DNA of 6,973 bases. Source: Dysgonomonas sp. Lineage in GTDB: Bacteria; Bacteroidota; Bacteroidia; Bacteroidales; Dysgonomonadaceae. The position numbers and the translations under genes were made by a program. The DNA lies in the NCBI GenBank assembly GCA_003523545.1, contig DQAM01000369.1, positions 1 to 6,973 of the forward strand, given 5' to 3'. The notes under the pieces were generated by a model. The model made no database searches. It saw only the letters and a list, made by a program, of their open reading frames with translations, and was not told where the DNA came from. Positions 5,687-6,973 of this stretch are shown here, in pieces; within the stretch, counting starts at the first letter, position 1; each line of letters opens with the position of its first letter.

Positions 5687-6439
5687 TTAGTTCTTATCTA
5701 TAGCTTCTTCCAGATTTTCCAGCACTTCTCCACGCCGCGTAGGTATGTATACTTTTGTATTCATCTTTTTAGCAAAGCCTTCGATTGCTTTAGCTTTTTC
5801 ATACTCTGTTCCGAAGTGCATAGGAACAAACAAGCGGGTAGGTATTTTCTCAAGGAACTGTTCGGCTCCCATCATGTAGTCAGAGCCTAAACGGGGATCG
5901 ACCGGAAACATAGCTGCATCGAGATGCGGTGTAGTTGCGGCAACATGATCCAGTTCCCTCTTGTAAAAATCCTCTGCCTCTACAATCTCCTCATCTGTAG
6001 ATTCTTCGTTCCAATGCCAGTTATTCAAATCACCGGCATGGAAAATAGTACGCCCACCGCCTTCTATTTTAAAAGATATCCCTAAATCGGTGGAACCGTA
6101 TGCTGTCACTTTTATCATATCGTCCTGAAATACTTCATCCTTATCTATAAAGATCACATCCTTCATTTTCATACCTGCCCCGGACGAAGCTTGTATATCT
6201 TTCGAAAAGATATAAGTAATATCGCTTCTTATATCCTTCCATTTCAGCACATCGGGATTGAAATGATCGGAATGTCCGTGCGAGCAAAGCACATAGAGCT
6301 TCTGAGTACTGCGGTACAAAATCCGGTCATTCACCACTCCTTTATCTTTTCCTAGCGAATCTTCAAAATAATCTATAATAATGGTGTAATTGGGCGCTTC
6401 GATAGCGAAGCCGCTGTGGTAGATGTACGTTAGTCTCAT
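5687..6439 (-). CDS. MBL-fold metallo-hydrolase (UlaG-like branch)
   Basis: A 250-residue cytoplasmic metallo-beta-lactamase-fold protein. The signature HGHSDH gives ligands His54, His56, Asp58 and His59. Further conserved positions are HAGD (His134 and Asp137), PVDPRLG (Asp181) and MHFG (His208), so a two-metal site looks complete. The N-terminus (LTYIYHSGFAIEAPNYTIIID) is the opening strand pair of the short MBL branch that includes UlaG, and HAGDLNNWHWNEE is a motif I recognise from unassigned MBL proteins of Firmicutes and Bacteroidota. There is no signal peptide, which makes an antibiotic beta-lactamase unlikely. A hydrolase for a lactone, thioester or phosphodiester is plausible, but the substrate is unknown. 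The ATG at 6437-6439 lies 12 bp after the stop of the cysteine hydrolase gene, and the VOC gene follows 19 bp after its own stop, so the three genes are almost certainly co-transcribed. Confidence 0.9.
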   Translation of the reverse strand: MRLTYIYHSGFAIEAPNYTIIIDYFEDSLGKDKGVVNDRILYRSTQKLYVLCSHGHSDHFNPDVLKWKDIRSDITYIFSKDIQASSGAGMKMKDVIFIDKDEVFQDDMIKVTAYGSTDLGISFKIEGGGRTIFHAGDLNNWHWNEESTDEEIVEAEDFYKRELDHVAATTPHLDAAMFPVDPRLGSDYMMGAEQFLEKIPTRLFVPMHFGTEYEKAKAIEGFAKKMNTKVYIPTRRGEVLENLEEAIDKN

Positions 6440-6451
6440 ACTTTTATGTTT

Positions 6452-6973
6452 TTAATAGTTGTTGAAATCTCCTGAAATCATGAAGCGGACACCCTGCCTG
6501 CGTGCTTCCTCATACATATATTCTGCCCTTTCGTTATGGGGATCTATCCACGACATGCAATCGGTAAATAGTATGGTTTTCTCTACCAGATCAGGCCTGG
6601 CCTTCAGCATATCATGAAGAGAATTAACCACACAATAATCGGCCGCTTCACCCATTATAATGATCTGGTCGAAAGCGTCTAATTTATCTAACAGTTTTAT
6701 ATTCAGTTTTGTTTCATCGGCATCTTCATATTCGACTGCCGCTTTGAATATACTGTAATGCTCGGTCGCCTGGTGCGTCCCTTTGTAAAACAATTCATAA
6801 TGCTTGTTTTCGGAAATACACCATGAAAACAAAGATTTGATAAGTACTTCGCTTATAGCCCAGCCTTTACTTCCGAGGATACAATGAGGAGGCCATATTT
6901 TGCAGACTTCTCCTGTTTGTTCCAAGGCCTTCAGATAACCGAGCGCCAGATGTTCATTATACTGGGGTTTCCA
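6452..6973 (-). CDS. Nicotinamidase-like cysteine hydrolase (5' partial)
   Basis: The C-terminal 173 residues of an isochorismatase-fold amidase; the frame is open through the window's right edge (beginning WKPQYNEHLALGYLKA), so the true start is outside. A TTG at 6923-6925 falls inside conserved sequence and is not the start. WPPHC (visible residues 27-31) matches the nicotinamidase WPxHC motif, whose His is a metal ligand in PncA-type enzymes. FYKG (Lys64) fits the catalytic lysine, and GEAADYCV (Cys114, codon 6632-6634) the nucleophilic cysteine after the cis-peptide. The catalytic Asp and the other metal ligands belong to the missing N-terminus. The sequence resembles long nicotinamidase-like proteins rather than compact PncA, so deamidation of nicotinamide in NAD salvage is possible but another amide is equally so. 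It is the first gene seen of a leftward operon with the MBL-fold and VOC genes. Confidence 0.88.
   Translation of the reverse strand, partial: WKPQYNEHLALGYLKALEQTGEVCKIWPPHCILGSKGWAISEVLIKSLFSWCISENKHYELFYKGTHQATEHYSIFKAAVEYEDADETKLNIKLLDKLDAFDQIIIMGEAADYCVVNSLHDMLKARPDLVEKTILFTDCMSWIDPHNERAEYMYEEARRQGVRFMISGDFNNY

Noticed and set aside
5687..6439. Metallo-beta-lactamase antibiotic resistance gene
   Set aside because: No signal peptide, and the short UlaG-like N-terminus and HAGDLNNWHW motif place it in a metabolic MBL branch.
6452..6925. A complete 157-residue gene starting at TTG 6923-6925
   Set aside because: The frame stays open to the window edge and the 16 upstream residues (WKPQYNEHLALGYLKA) continue recognisable family sequence, so TTG is an internal Leu codon and the gene is partial.

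Overview
The window looks like ordinary chromosome of a member of the Bacteroidota, most likely the Bacteroidales (a Dysgonomonas/Parabacteroides/Bacteroides-like organism). The basis is protein style, AT-rich spacers, weak or absent Shine-Dalgarno sequences, and the octamer TATATTTG (a match to the Bacteroidota -7 box TAnnTTTG) upstream of three genes on both strands. The genus cannot be fixed from the sequence alone.

Layout, left to right. (1) 1-924, plus strand: the 3' part of an ABC exporter subunit with the last transmembrane helix and a complete but catalytically degenerate nucleotide-binding domain, the pattern of the 'silent' half of heterodimeric exporters such as TM287 and BmrC. (2) 948-2612, minus strand, convergent with the exporter and 23 bp from it: a full-length AMP-forming fatty acyl-CoA ligase. 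(3) 2828-3676, minus strand, upstream of the ligase: an AraC-family regulator with a cupin-like N-terminus. (4) 3677-4280: a 604-bp very AT-rich spacer between divergent genes, with no credible coding sequence but with promoter-like boxes and inverted repeats. (5) 4281-5225, plus strand: a diacylglycerol/sphingosine kinase-family lipid kinase. (6) 5287-6973, minus strand, convergent with the kinase: a tight three-gene unit read right to left as nicotinamidase-like cysteine hydrolase (its start lies beyond the window), MBL-fold hydrolase and glyoxalase/VOC protein, with gaps of 12 and 19 bp.

Two genes deal with lipids (acyl-CoA ligase and lipid kinase) but lie in separate transcription units. 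The AraC regulator is the nearest candidate controller of the ligase, by position only. The right-hand operon joins three small metal- or thiol-dependent enzymes, which suggests metabolite salvage or damage repair, but no pathway can be assigned. No tRNA, rRNA, insertion sequence, CRISPR array, phage gene or defence gene was seen. I did not find a clear new biological system. The most noteworthy points are the degenerate ABC half-transporter, the inverted repeats in the long spacer, and the three-enzyme operon.
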